From Enterococcus caccae ATCC BAA-1240 (GTDB taxonomy: Bacteria; Bacillota; Bacilli; Lactobacillales; Enterococcaceae): a stretch of 64,000 nucleotides of DNA. Position numbers and translations under genes: made by a program. The notes under the pieces were generated by a model. That model had not been told where the DNA came from, searched no databases, and saw only the letters and a program-made list of their open reading frames with translations. Positions 53,010-60,680 of the stretch are shown one piece after another. Location: assembly GCF_000407145.1 (NCBI RefSeq), contig NZ_KE136472.1:1154157-1218156 (forward strand), read 5' to 3'. The stretch's first letter is position 1, and each line of letters begins with the position of its first letter.

Positions 53010-53243
53010 TTGTATCTTTGCTGTTCAATCTTATTATTGAACGGAACTTTTTTTATTACAAACAAAAAGAGAATAACCTGTGCATTGTTTACAAGTAGCA
53101 CACTTATTCCCTTAAAAAATAAAAAAGGGCATAAGTTCAAAAACCGTTCTTCTCACCCCTTGAAGAACATGATCCTTGAAGCTTACGCCCAACCATTTTT
53201 ATTCATATGAATGTATCTTAGCAAAAAAAAAAAGAAATTACAA
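53010..53243 (-). promoter_or_regulatory. ntp operon promoter and 199-nt leader with two terminator-like hairpins
   Basis: The minus-strand promoter is -35 TTGTAA (53238-53243), 17 bp, -10 TAAGAT (53215-53220), start near 53208. Hairpin 1 (53127-53190): GGGCGTAAGC-TTCAA against TTGAAC-TTATGCCC with inner GTTCTTC/GAAGAAC, followed by TTTTTTATTTTTT. Hairpin 2 (53069-53111): GGGAATAA...TTATTCTC with TGTGC/GCACA, followed by TTTTTGTTTG. Two intrinsic terminators ahead of the first gene imply regulated readthrough. The ligand is unknown; Na+ is a natural guess. Confidence 0.7.
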
Positions 53244-53280
53244 CTGCTTTTTGTGTCCACTTTATCTGACATGTATTTTC

Positions 53281-53361
53281 AGAAAAAAATCCCATCTTCA
53301 TTTGAAGATGGGAAAGGAGTTTTACTCATGAGAGTAAATGAAAAAAGTTTATTGTTAGGAT
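53281..53361 (-). ncRNA. csRNA-like small RNA A
   Basis: It has its own promoter (-35 TTGTAA 53391-53396, 17 bp, -10 TAAGAT 53368-53373). The roughly 80-nt RNA has a 5' region, hairpin TTTACTC-N4-GAGTAAA, an unpaired ACTCCTTTC that is complementary to Shine-Dalgarno sequences, and terminator CCCATCTTC-N4-GAAGATGGG with TTTTTTT. The layout matches streptococcal csRNAs. A second copy with compensatory stem changes lies at 55761-55837. Confidence 0.7.
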
Positions 53362-53425
53362 AAATTTATCTTACTATTCTATTTTTACTTTTACAAATGA
53401 TACGCATAACAACTTTTTTACACTA

Positions 53426-53743
53426 CTAAAAAAAGAACGTTTCTAAGCCATAAGGAGTGTGACTGACCCGTTCAACAATCGTCTCTTTCCAGACATCTGT
53501 GAACCAGTCATACTGAATTTGATTGATAATACTTTTTTTCAGCTCTGTAACCATCGTTTCATTATCAATCTCCCCGTCATAAAACAAACCTAATGTAGTT
53601 AAGATTTTAACATTACTATGTTGTTGAAAGCGGTAGATACGTCCTTTTTCTATATAATAAAACCAGTGATTGATAATAACCGCAAAGCGTTCCTCTTTCT
53701 TTTCTAACAATGTAATAAACGTCGCTGTTGAAATTTTCTTCAT
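53426..53743 (-). CDS. Hypothetical protein, 105 residues
   Basis: Not recognised. The protein is mixed alpha/beta, with an aromatic-rich N-H-W-F-Y-Y-I-E-K-G-R-I-Y-R-F near residue 25 and no membrane helix or signal. AAGGGAG precedes the ATG. It is transcribed divergently from the 113-residue gene at 54035, and sRNA A lies downstream. Codon use looks like that of its neighbours. Confidence 0.7.
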   Translation of the reverse strand: MKKISTATFITLLEKKEERFAVIINHWFYYIEKGRIYRFQQHSNVKILTTLGLFYDGEIDNETMVTELKKSIINQIQYDWFTDVWKETIVERVSHTPYGLETFFF

Positions 53744-54034
53744 ACATTAACTCCCTTGATGATTTTCGCATGTTTTTTTTTAGTAACTTTGCTAAAATAT
53801 ACTCTCGTCTAAATGCTATAGCTTTATAGTTTATCCATCATATCAAAAAATTTAAACAGAAACAATCCTATTCCGATAACGTTGTATCCTCACTTTTTTT
53901 ATTAATAAATCAAGCTTATATGATTATAGATATAAATGAATAGGTTTCCCATTTAAACTTAACGTCAAAAATGGTAAACTATTTGGTATAATATAAAAAG
54001 ATGCTCATTATTATTCGCGATTGGAGAATCAAAT
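53744..54034. other. Divergent promoter region of two hypothetical genes
   Basis: AT-rich spacer of about 290 bases. A TATAAT at 53988-53993 serves the plus-strand gene at 54035. No further gene or repeat was recognised. Confidence 0.45.
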
Positions 54035-54376
54035 ATGGAACAAAAATTAATCAAAATAACAACTACATTTCATAATACTTGGTTGATCGATGTAAAAGAA
54101 GATGATTTTTCTAAAGAAAATAATATCTTATTTGGAGATACACTGCGTCTTTCTATCAGTAAAAGCGATTCCTATTATTTTGCAGAAGCAATTGCATTAA
54201 CCCACGAAAGAGAAATTCTAACTAAAGAAAAACCATCTAACAGTGAATTTGAATTTTTCCAACACATGAAAAAAGTACAAGAGCAGAATTATTCTAAAGG
54301 GCTAGCGGAAAAATATCACATAGAAGGATATGTACTCTCAACAATCGCTACAGATAACCTTAAAACAAATGATTGA
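54035..54376 (+). CDS. Hypothetical protein, 113 residues
   Basis: Not recognised. An acidic soluble protein with no signal or membrane helix. N-terminal beta-rich part, then E-F-E-F-F-Q-H-M-K-K-V-Q-E-Q-N helix near 70. TTGGAG precedes the ATG and a TATAAT lies about 40 bases upstream. A strong terminator follows. Confidence 0.7.
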   Translation: MEQKLIKITTTFHNTWLIDVKEDDFSKENNILFGDTLRLSISKSDSYYFAEAIALTHEREILTKEKPSNSEFEFFQHMKKVQEQNYSKGLAEKYHIEGYVLSTIATDNLKTND

Positions 54377-54386
54377 CGATAAAACA

Positions 54387-54457
54387 AATAATAGCCTCTG
54401 ATTTACTTCATTCAACAGGAAAAGTAAATCAGAAGCTATTATTTTGCACTTTTTTTG
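54387..54457 (+). terminator. Terminator after the 113-residue gene
   Basis: AATAATAGCCTCTGATTTACTT and its inverted copy AAGTAAATCAGAAGCTATTATT (one mismatch) form a 22-base stem ending near 54443. It is followed by TTGCACTTTTTTT. Confidence 0.85.
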
Positions 54458-54502
54458 TTACGCACTTTTTACTTATACAATTAGTTTTTTTTAGTTAAAT
54501 TT

Positions 54503-54657
54503 TTTGTTTGCAAAATTGTTTTTTTGATAATATTAGATACGTTTTATGCTCCACCTGTAACTACATATACTGAAATAACGCTTGCTATAACAGCTATAAA
54601 TGAAATCATCAACACACCTCCACTCATCATTTTTCGAAATCAACGTTTGCAAACAAA
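54503..54657. repeat. Inverted repeat flanking the hydrophobic peptide gene
   Basis: TTTGTTTGCAAA (54503-54514) and TTTGCAAACAAA (54646-54657) are exact reverse complements that bracket the peptide ORF; the right copy also carries the 10-bp palindrome GTTTGCAAAC. As DNA they could be paired operators; as RNA the 5' and 3' ends of the short transcript would pair. Confidence 0.65.
54544..54609 (-). CDS. 21-residue hydrophobic peptide, candidate signalling peptide
   Basis: The ATG has a very strong TGGAGGTG site 6 bases upstream. The product begins M-I-S-F-I-A-V-I-A and ends S-V-Y-V-V-T-G-G-A, with no charged residue. It is encoded divergently from the Rgg-type regulator at 54825, the usual arrangement of shp-rgg and comS-comR pairs, and the Gly-Gly-containing hydrophobic end is like that of SHP pheromones. 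It lacks the usual basic N-terminus, so a membrane-active toxin peptide is an alternative. Confidence 0.6.
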   Translation of the reverse strand: MISFIAVIASVISVYVVTGGA

Positions 54658-54769
54658 TAATTTTCCTTAGGTAAAGAATAACAAACAAGTCCAAGAAAAT
54701 AAAGTAGGAGAATTGAAAAGTGCGAAATTGGCATAAAATTCAGATAAATTATTTACTTTTTTATGAAAA

Positions 54770-54819
54770 TTGAGATTTTTTTATTCATTTCATGCTATAA
54801 TCGCATATGAAGGGAGAGA
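54770..54819 (+). promoter_or_regulatory. Promoter and ribosome site of the rgg-like gene
   Basis: An extended -10 TGCTATAAT (54793-54801) is strong. The best -35 candidate, TTGAGA (54770-54775), is 20 bases away, too long for a classical promoter, so it may need an activator. Start near 54808, which leaves the AAGGGAG site to serve the TTG at 54825. Confidence 0.55.
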
Positions 54820-54824
54820 AACTC

Positions 54825-55739
54825 TTGAATATCATAGAAACTTTACGTTTTTTTAGACTTAAATTAAAGTTAACTCAAAAAGAAATGATGTCTGACTATA
54901 CTGACCCATCTACCTATTCAAAAATCGAAAGTGGCAAACGATCTTTAAAAGTAAATGAGTTAGAGGAAATATTGAATCAAACCTCTATTAATGTTGAAGA
55001 GTTTTTCAGTTTTACAACTTTTGACAAACATCAACAAGATTTTAGGGAGACTTTTTATTATTGTGGTGCACATTTAGAAAATAAAAGCACTAAACAAAAA
55101 TTACTTAACTATTATTTTTCAGTAAAAGATAAAGAAAATAAATCCTTGAGGGAATTATCAAATTACATTGCCATAAAAAACTTTTTCAATGCTCATTGGG
55201 AGGAAGTTGACCCAGTTACTTTTAAAGAAATAACGGATATATTCGAAGATCTAATGAATAAGCCCTTTTACCTTCAATATGATTATATCATCACTGCAAA
55301 TTTAATTCGTTTTTTTAGTGCAAAACAGGCTGATTTATTACTTGCAAGAATGTTTCCTATAAAATATGAGGAACAACGAGACTTTACCACAAAAAAATTT
55401 GCTCATAATATTCTTATCAATCTTATATCAATGCGTTTGTATGCTAAAGACTATCCCAGCGCCGAAAAATATATAAAACTCGCTAAAAAACAGGATAAAC
55501 AAAATGAAAACTATAGCTTTAAATTGAACCTTCAGTATTTAACGAATCTCTTAAACTATATCCTTGAAGGAGAACCTGTTTATATGGAACGCGTTTATGA
55601 TTTTATACATCTCCTAGAGAATACTGGAGATACTTTACAGGCTGAACAGGTAAAAAAAGAAGTAAAGATGCTCACACATGAAAGAGATAGTGAAAAAATG
55701 CTGAGAAATTATGCTGTTGGTTTGTTAAAAGAGTCTTAA
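54825..55739 (+). CDS. Rgg/MutR-type (RRNPP) transcriptional regulator
   Basis: Protein of 304 residues. The N-terminal HTH has L-K-L-T-Q-K-E-M and then Y-S-K-I-E-S-G-K-R-S-L-K near residues 14-45. The C-terminal about 230 residues are all-helical repeats as in Rgg/PrgX-type peptide receptors. I chose TTG at 54825 because AAGGGAG precedes it with correct spacing; the ATG at 54807 would be at the RNA 5' end. The divergent 21-residue peptide gene is the likely ligand source. The nearby PTPS-related gene may be a target. Confidence 0.85.
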   Translation: MNIIETLRFFRLKLKLTQKEMMSDYTDPSTYSKIESGKRSLKVNELEEILNQTSINVEEFFSFTTFDKHQQDFRETFYYCGAHLENKSTKQKLLNYYFSVKDKENKSLRELSNYIAIKNFFNAHWEEVDPVTFKEITDIFEDLMNKPFYLQYDYIITANLIRFFSAKQADLLLARMFPIKYEEQRDFTTKKFAHNILINLISMRLYAKDYPSAEKYIKLAKKQDKQNENYSFKLNLQYLTNLLNYILEGEPVYMERVYDFIHLLENTGDTLQAEQVKKEVKMLTHERDSEKMLRNYAVGLLKES

Positions 55740-55760
55740 CACACAATACAGAGACTATTT

Positions 55761-55837
55761 CAAAAAGTATCCCACCTCATTAAAGGTGGGATAAGGAGTA
55801 TTACTCGGATTGAGTAAAATGAAAATACTGTTAGGGT
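55761..55837 (-). ncRNA. csRNA-like small RNA B
   Basis: The promoter on minus is -35 TTGATA (55867-55872), 17 bp, -10 TAATAT (55844-55849). The RNA starts near CCCTAACAG and has the hairpin TTTACTC-AATCC-GAGTAAT, an unpaired ACTCCTTA complementary to Shine-Dalgarno sequences, and the terminator CCCACCT-N6-AGGTGGG followed by ATACTTTTTG. It is a paralogue of RNA A (53281-53361). It lies antisense to the 3' untranslated part of the rgg-like gene. Confidence 0.7.
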
Positions 55838-55872
55838 ACATTTATATTACTACAAACTGTAATAGATATCAA

Positions 55873-56108
55873 CCCTAAAGTATTTATTTTTTTATTCATG
55901 CAATTATTTTTCATGTTTTGACATTAGCCTACGATTTCCATGTAGGAAAGCACACTCCTTTTCTTCCATCACTCATCGTGTACTTTTTTAGTTTGCATTG
56001 ATCATTTCAGACTACTTTCTATTAATAAATTTTTCGTATCAACACTGTTTTTATATAATTAATTTTTCTGTTAAAATAAAGAAAATCACGCAAAGAAGGC
56101 GAATTTAT
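55873..56108. other. Intergenic region upstream of the PTPS-related gene
   Basis: AT-rich and without a recognised gene; a 37-codon extension of the next frame lies here but has no ribosome site. The palindrome-like TACGATTTCCATGTAGGAAAG around 55930 was noted but not assigned. Confidence 0.35.
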
Positions 56109-57752
56109 TTGAATATAGCATATAAAAAAAGAATTATCATTTTATTTATATTATTATCGATAAGCATCCTTTCTATCTTCCCTTATTTTTTCAATAATTA
56201 TATTTTCAGTCAAGATGACCTTATATTTCACCGAACTAGATTGGAAAATTATACTCAAGCGATTAGACATTGGGATTTTTTCCCACGAGTCTTTCCTACT
56301 ATGGGGCTTAATTTCGGCTATGCTGCTGATCTATTTTATCCCTCTATCTTATTATTACCTTTTGCACTTTTCAGGATTGTAGGATTTGCTTTTGTTCCTT
56401 CTTATTATATGTATCAAGTTTTAATTAGCTTCATTACTGCAACAACCGCTTATTATTTTCTATATTCGATCAAAAGATCAGAAAAACTAGCACTAGTATT
56501 TTCTTGTCTCTACACCCTTTCGAGCTATCGTTTAATTGATCAATCTGTTCGAGGAGCACTTGGAGAAACGTTGGCATTTGCTTTTCTACCTTTATTTGTT
56601 CTTGGTGTATATTCACTATTTTATACTGATAAGCATCGTTGGCAACTCCTAGCAGTCGGTATGAGTTTATTGATTGCCAGCCATTTGATTACAGCATTGT
56701 ACTCTTTTGTTTTTCTAATACTCTTCATCTTGGTAAATTGGAAAAAATGTCACCAGACTCAAATCACTGGTTTGATTCAGGCAGGGTTCTTAACTATTGG
56801 TTTATCCGCATGGTTCTTATTTCCTTATTTGGAACAAGTCAATCATTTAACCTTCAACTTTAGTAATACTACTTTATGGCCTAGCGGTTTAAATTTTAGT
56901 TTGGCAAATTTATTGATAAATAGTATTGCGAATGTGAGTGCACCTTTTACAGAGCTAAAACCTAATATTGGTCTTCTACTTATCGTTTTTGTCATCATTT
57001 CCGGCATTCATTTTCGACATTTGACTTCTGTAAATAAACGTCTTATGTGGGTTACATTTTTAATGATCATACTAGCCACGAATCTATTTCCTTGGGGACT
57101 CTTTAAAGTCTCAATTCTAGCAAAGATTCAATTTCCTTGGAGATTATTATTGTTCGCTACTTTTTTCGCTAGTTTATTGGCTACTAGCTTGATCGAACAA
57201 TTTCGTTTATTATCAACAAAAAATGTCCTTCTCATTATCGCTATTTCCAGTTTTTTAACACTGGGATTCAATGTTAATAATTTAGTACAAAGTACCACTC
57301 AAAATAACATAACCGTAACAAATAAGAACTTTTCTGATTTTTATGAATCGGAAATTGGTCATGGCAAAGAATATTTAGTAAAAGATACTGATTTTAAGAA
57401 GTATTTTGCCGCACCAGGTTTATTTATTGATGGTATCCCTTATGCTTCTTCTCCTAATCAAATAAACAACGATTACAACCATAGTACTTATACAGTACAG
57501 CTTAACAGAACTCAAGAGGTTCAGTTACCTAAATTTTACTACAAAGGATATGAAGTAATAGTCAATCGAAAAGTAGTGAATTCTTATAACAAGAATGGTT
57601 TGGTCACCGTTACTCTTGGTTCGGGTGTGCATTCCATTGATATTTTTTATAAAAAAACTATGATTCAGAAAGTTTCAGTTCTATTCTCACTTTTTTCGTT
57701 GGGAATATTGATTTTAAAAAATAGAATGAATAAGAGACGATTAAGTAAATGA
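56109..57752 (+). CDS. Polytopic membrane protein, PTPS-related domain
   Basis: Protein of 547 residues with about 12 membrane helices in the first 420 residues, then an extracellular domain with Y-Y-K-G-Y-E-V-I-V-N near 475, and a last helix. An early extracellular loop has R-W..F-P-R-V-F-P-T-M-G-L-N-F-G-Y-A-A-D-L-F-Y-P-like content (D, Y, aromatic). It fits the '6-pyruvoyl-tetrahydropterin synthase-related' membrane family, akin to YfhO-type glycosyltransferase-fold proteins. TTG at 56109 chosen for AAGAAGG. Function unknown. Confidence 0.75.
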   Translation: MNIAYKKRIIILFILLSISILSIFPYFFNNYIFSQDDLIFHRTRLENYTQAIRHWDFFPRVFPTMGLNFGYAADLFYPSILLLPFALFRIVGFAFVPSYYMYQVLISFITATTAYYFLYSIKRSEKLALVFSCLYTLSSYRLIDQSVRGALGETLAFAFLPLFVLGVYSLFYTDKHRWQLLAVGMSLLIASHLITALYSFVFLILFILVNWKKCHQTQITGLIQAGFLTIGLSAWFLFPYLEQVNHLTFNFSNTTLWPSGLNFSLANLLINSIANVSAPFTELKPNIGLLLIVFVIISGIHFRHLTSVNKRLMWVTFLMIILATNLFPWGLFKVSILAKIQFPWRLLLFATFFASLLATSLIEQFRLLSTKNVLLIIAISSFLTLGFNVNNLVQSTTQNNITVTNKNFSDFYESEIGHGKEYLVKDTDFKKYFAAPGLFIDGIPYASSPNQINNDYNHSTYTVQLNRTQEVQLPKFYYKGYEVIVNRKVVNSYNKNGLVTVTLGSGVHSIDIFYKKTMIQKVSVLFSLFSLGILILKNRMNKRRLSK

Positions 57753-57757
57753 TGCTT

Positions 57758-57812
57758 GTTTTCCATGTACTATAATTACTCTGTACAGGAGTTAATATAG
57801 TACATGGAAAAC
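57758..57812. repeat. 55-bp near-perfect palindrome
   Basis: GTTTTCCATGTACTATA (57758-57774) and TATAGTACATGGAAAAC (57796-57812) pair perfectly over 17 bases. The middle ATTACTCTGTACAGGAGTTAAT also pairs with itself, so almost the whole 55 bp folds. There is no T-run on either side, unlike an ordinary terminator. It starts 6 bases after the stop of the membrane-protein gene. Confidence 0.65.
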
Positions 57813-57922
57813 ACTAAAAAATTTACCTCTAGTTATTGAGTCAGTGTTTTATTTATTTGCATAATGCTAATGATTATAGGTTCATTTACAACGGCTCTTT
57901 TTACTCTTGTTGTCTTCCTTCA

Positions 57923-58513
57923 CTACTTTTTTTCTGGTATTTTACTCTTTTCTTCGATATTCCTAACCACTTTAGCGGGACTTCCTACAACAACAACATT
58001 ATCAGGAATGTTTTTTGTTACCGTTGAATCAGCTGCAACAATCGAATTTTCTCCAATTGTCACCCCAGGCAAAACAGTAACATTTGCACCAAGCCATGCA
58101 TTCTTCTTAATACAAATCGGTTCCACTTTGATCCCTCTTCTATCCTTAGGAGAAACTAAATGATTGACCGTGATGAGTCTGGATCCTGGGCCAATCAAAA
58201 CCTGATCTTCAATCGTAATGCCACCTAAATCTACAAATGTCACATTTTGGTTAATAAAAATATCTTTACCAAATGTGATATGCCTACCAAAGTCACTATA
58301 AAAAGGTTGGGAAATGGTTACGGATGAATCGATTGTTTGCTTAGTGATTTTCTCCAAGAGTGCCAAAACCTCTCTATTCGAATAATATTGTGTATTCAAT
58401 GTCATGATCAATCGTTCATTTTTCTGTTTAATTAAATGAATTTCTTTAAACAAAGGAGACTCTTTTAAAATTTCTTTTCCTGTAATTTGCTTCTGTAAAT
58501 CGGTATTTAACAT
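57923..58513 (-). CDS. Sugar O-acetyltransferase, left-handed beta-helix (maltose/galactoside type)
   Basis: Protein of 196 residues. N-terminal maltose-acetyltransferase cap (to about 60), then hexapeptide repeats such as I-T-F-G-K-D-I-F-I-N-Q-N-V-T-F and G-A-N-V-T-V-L-P-G-V-T-I-G. Catalytic His in V-N-H-L near 118. It acetylates sugars with acetyl-CoA. Divergent from the LysR gene, which probably controls it. Confidence 0.9.
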   Translation of the reverse strand: MLNTDLQKQITGKEILKESPLFKEIHLIKQKNERLIMTLNTQYYSNREVLALLEKITKQTIDSSVTISQPFYSDFGRHITFGKDIFINQNVTFVDLGGITIEDQVLIGPGSRLITVNHLVSPKDRRGIKVEPICIKKNAWLGANVTVLPGVTIGENSIVAADSTVTKNIPDNVVVVGSPAKVVRNIEEKSKIPEKK

Positions 58514-58629
58514 TTATTCTCCATCCTTTCCCTTTCAACTACCCAAATTATACCTAAATCGTTTATACTTAACTAATACCCATAATGAATAACGAACTAT
58601 TCTTTTTAATTATACGAAAGGATGATAAA

Positions 58630-59502
58630 ATGGAGCTTCGTGTCTTGACTTATTTTTTAGCAGTCGCTAGAGAAAAAACAATTAGTAAAGCAGCTGAAGT
58701 CTTAAATCTTTCACAACCAACACTTTCAAAACAATTAAAAGAGCTAGAAGATGAGCTCGGTGTTACATTATTTATTCGCGGAAATCGATCTATCACACTA
58801 ACAGAAGATGGTATCTATTTAATGAATAGAGGGAAAGAAATTCTATCGTTAGTTGAATCAACAACAACTAATCTCCTCAAAAATGAAGTGATAAGTGGAG
58901 AAATAACAATTGGAGGTGGTGAAACAAGAGCGTTCGAGTTTCTTGGGAAACTGTTTCACGAATTACGAGATCACTATCCAGAAATTAATATAAATATTTA
59001 TAGTGGCAATGCGGACGATGTATTGGGAAAGATTGATAAAGGACTTTTAGATTTCGGGTTGGTTATTGATCCTGTAGAAAAACAAAAATATGAATATATC
59101 CGTTTACCTTTAATTGATAACTGGGGAATTCTAGTTAATAATTCACACCCTATGGCTAATAAAGCAATGGTTCAACCAAAAGATATCATGCATACACCTT
59201 TGCTTATTTCAAATCAATCACTCGTTGACAATCAACTATCGGAATGGCTTGGAGGAAATCTAGAGCAACTTAACATCATCGGTACATATAACCTTCTTTA
59301 TAATGCCTCTTTACTGGTAAAACAACATGTTGCGAGTGTCCTTTGTATTGACGGGATCGTAAATACGGCTAATACAACGTTAACTTTTATTCCTTTTTCA
59401 CCTCCACTAACTGCACACATCAATATTGTTTGGAAAAAGAATCAAGTTTTATCAAGTGCTTCAAAAGAATTTTTGCGTCTGCTTCAAAAGCAAAAAAATT
59501 AA
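58630..59502 (+). CDS. LysR-family transcriptional regulator
   Basis: Protein of 290 residues. N-terminal HTH (M-E-L-R-V-L-T-Y-F-L-A-V-A-R-E, then S-K-A-A-E-V-L-N-L-S-Q-P-T-L-S) and a periplasmic-binding-like effector domain. The ATG at 58630 follows AAAGGA. Divergent from the acetyltransferase; the short shared region (58514-58629) is a natural operator. Confidence 0.92.
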   Translation: MELRVLTYFLAVAREKTISKAAEVLNLSQPTLSKQLKELEDELGVTLFIRGNRSITLTEDGIYLMNRGKEILSLVESTTTNLLKNEVISGEITIGGGETRAFEFLGKLFHELRDHYPEININIYSGNADDVLGKIDKGLLDFGLVIDPVEKQKYEYIRLPLIDNWGILVNNSHPMANKAMVQPKDIMHTPLLISNQSLVDNQLSEWLGGNLEQLNIIGTYNLLYNASLLVKQHVASVLCIDGIVNTANTTLTFIPFSPPLTAHINIVWKKNQVLSSASKEFLRLLQKQKN

Positions 59503-59552
59503 AAATAGTGTGATAAAGGTGGCTTAACTAACTGATAATAACGATCAATACA

Positions 59553-59606
59553 AACAATAGACAGTAGAAATGTATGCTCACCAACGTTTCTACTGTCTAT
59601 TGTTTT
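59553..59606 (+). terminator. Terminator after the LysR gene
   Basis: AACAATAGACAGTAGAAA (59553... to 59570) and TTTCTACTGTCTATTGTT (59587-59604) form a perfect 18-bp stem with a 16-base loop, followed by TTG. The T-run lies largely in the stem. Confidence 0.75.
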
Positions 59607-59888
59607 GACTGTGTAGTAATAACTATACTGCCCTGATAACCTAATTGATTTAACTTCAAAAAGTTTAGTATCAATCTTCCTTTAGTAACACATATTTTAT
59701 TTGTTATCAATTTTTCCAATAATGTGTAAAAATTCTCCCATCATACCAAAATTTACATTATCAGGATTATTGAGAATCAAAACTGACATTAATTTTGCAA
59801 AAGCCAATCATTTACGGAAGGCTACTCATTGAAATCTTTTGCTAAATTTATTTTTTATTAGACTTATAAACTACTTTGTGACCATTTT
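59605..59888. other. Gene-free region left of a small membrane protein gene
   Basis: About 280 bases without an open frame, repeat or clear promoter. It begins an AT-rich, apparently decayed stretch that reaches to ssrA. Confidence 0.4.
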
Positions 59889-59920
59889 TACAAAAAAGAA
59901 GTTGATTTATACTCAACTTC
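59889..59920 (-). terminator. Terminator of the 95-residue membrane protein gene
   Basis: GAAGTTGA (59898-59905) and TCAACTTC (59913-59920) form a stem followed on the minus strand by TTTTTTG. It lies 20 bases after the stop codon. Confidence 0.75.
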
Positions 59921-59939
59921 CATCAGCGTATTTTATTGA

Positions 59940-60227
59940 CTATATAAATTCAACAATCATTAGATAAAAGAATATCGCCAGAAAATACAGAATATACGAA
60001 CTCATGACCATCCTGCTGAGGTTACTATTTTTCCATTTACCCAAATGAAATTTTTGAAAAGTGATTAACAACATTGTTATCGTAATCAAAAATACACATA
60101 TACCTCTGAAGTTAAAAAACATATTCCATAGATGTGAATGCGTTGATATTTTAGTTCTAGGTAAAAAATAGTAAATAATAATAGCTAAGTTAATACCAAA
60201 AACATGACCTTTATTTGTTTTAGTCAT
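59940..60227 (-). CDS. Small membrane protein, 95 residues, unknown
   Basis: Not recognised. Three hydrophobic segments (about 9-22, 43-58, 72-93) with basic loops, e.g. F-H-L-G-K-W-K-N. A GGGGGAAGAG site precedes the ATG and a clean terminator follows, so it is probably expressed. Size and topology recall bacteriocin-immunity or accessory proteins, but there is no family match. It lies downstream of a broken micro-ORF. Confidence 0.6.
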   Translation of the reverse strand: MTKTNKGHVFGINLAIIIYYFLPRTKISTHSHLWNMFFNFRGICVFLITITMLLITFQKFHLGKWKNSNLSRMVMSSYILYFLAIFFYLMIVEFI

Positions 60228-60368
60228 ACTCTTCCCCCATTTCCAATAAACTAATCTACATTTCTACTCTGCAAAATGAATATTTAGGTGAACTGGCCTA
60301 ATAACATGACAGAACACTGTTTGTACAAATCATATATAGTCGTATAAGAAACTAGCTCCCAATACTCC

Positions 60369-60515
60369 CTAAAGCATGCCTTGAAGTGTAGTTTGATCTT
60401 CTTCATCTGAAAGTACCACTCCACTTTTACCTAAATCATGAGATTCTTCTGCCTTTTCTGAAGTTTGTAAAGCAATCCTAGTCAACGAAACACTGATCAA
60501 CTATTTATTTTTCAT
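60369..60515 (-). pseudogene. Broken micro-ORF (about 48 codons) with an early amber stop
   Basis: An ATG (60515) with AGG upstream and a TATAAT near 60530 opens M-K-N-K, then TAG. The same frame continues protein-like for 43 codons: L-I-S-V-S-L-T-R-I-A-L-Q-T-S-E-K, ... S-G-V-V-L-S-D-E-E-D-Q and T-T-L-Q-G-M-L. It looks like a small gene broken by one nonsense change, or restarted from the TTG at 60500. No family recognised. Confidence 0.4.
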
Positions 60516-60680
60516 CCTACCAACCCTAAATATATTATACGATGAAAACGCATTCTTGGAAATCTTTTTCTCAAATAATAAAAATATAAACCTTTATAAC
60601 ATTTGAAGAAGATTCACAAAATTCGTGATTGTTACACACTCACCTACGCTACTTGCAATGCCTGATTCGCAAATTTTTTT

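Noticed and set aside
53329..53364. 11-codon plus-strand ORF (starting M-R-V-N-E-K) with AAAGGAG upstream, inside sRNA A
   Set aside because: The paralogous copy B does not keep the frame, and the structure, promoter and terminator all point to a minus-strand RNA; the AAAGGAG is the complement of its anti-SD loop.
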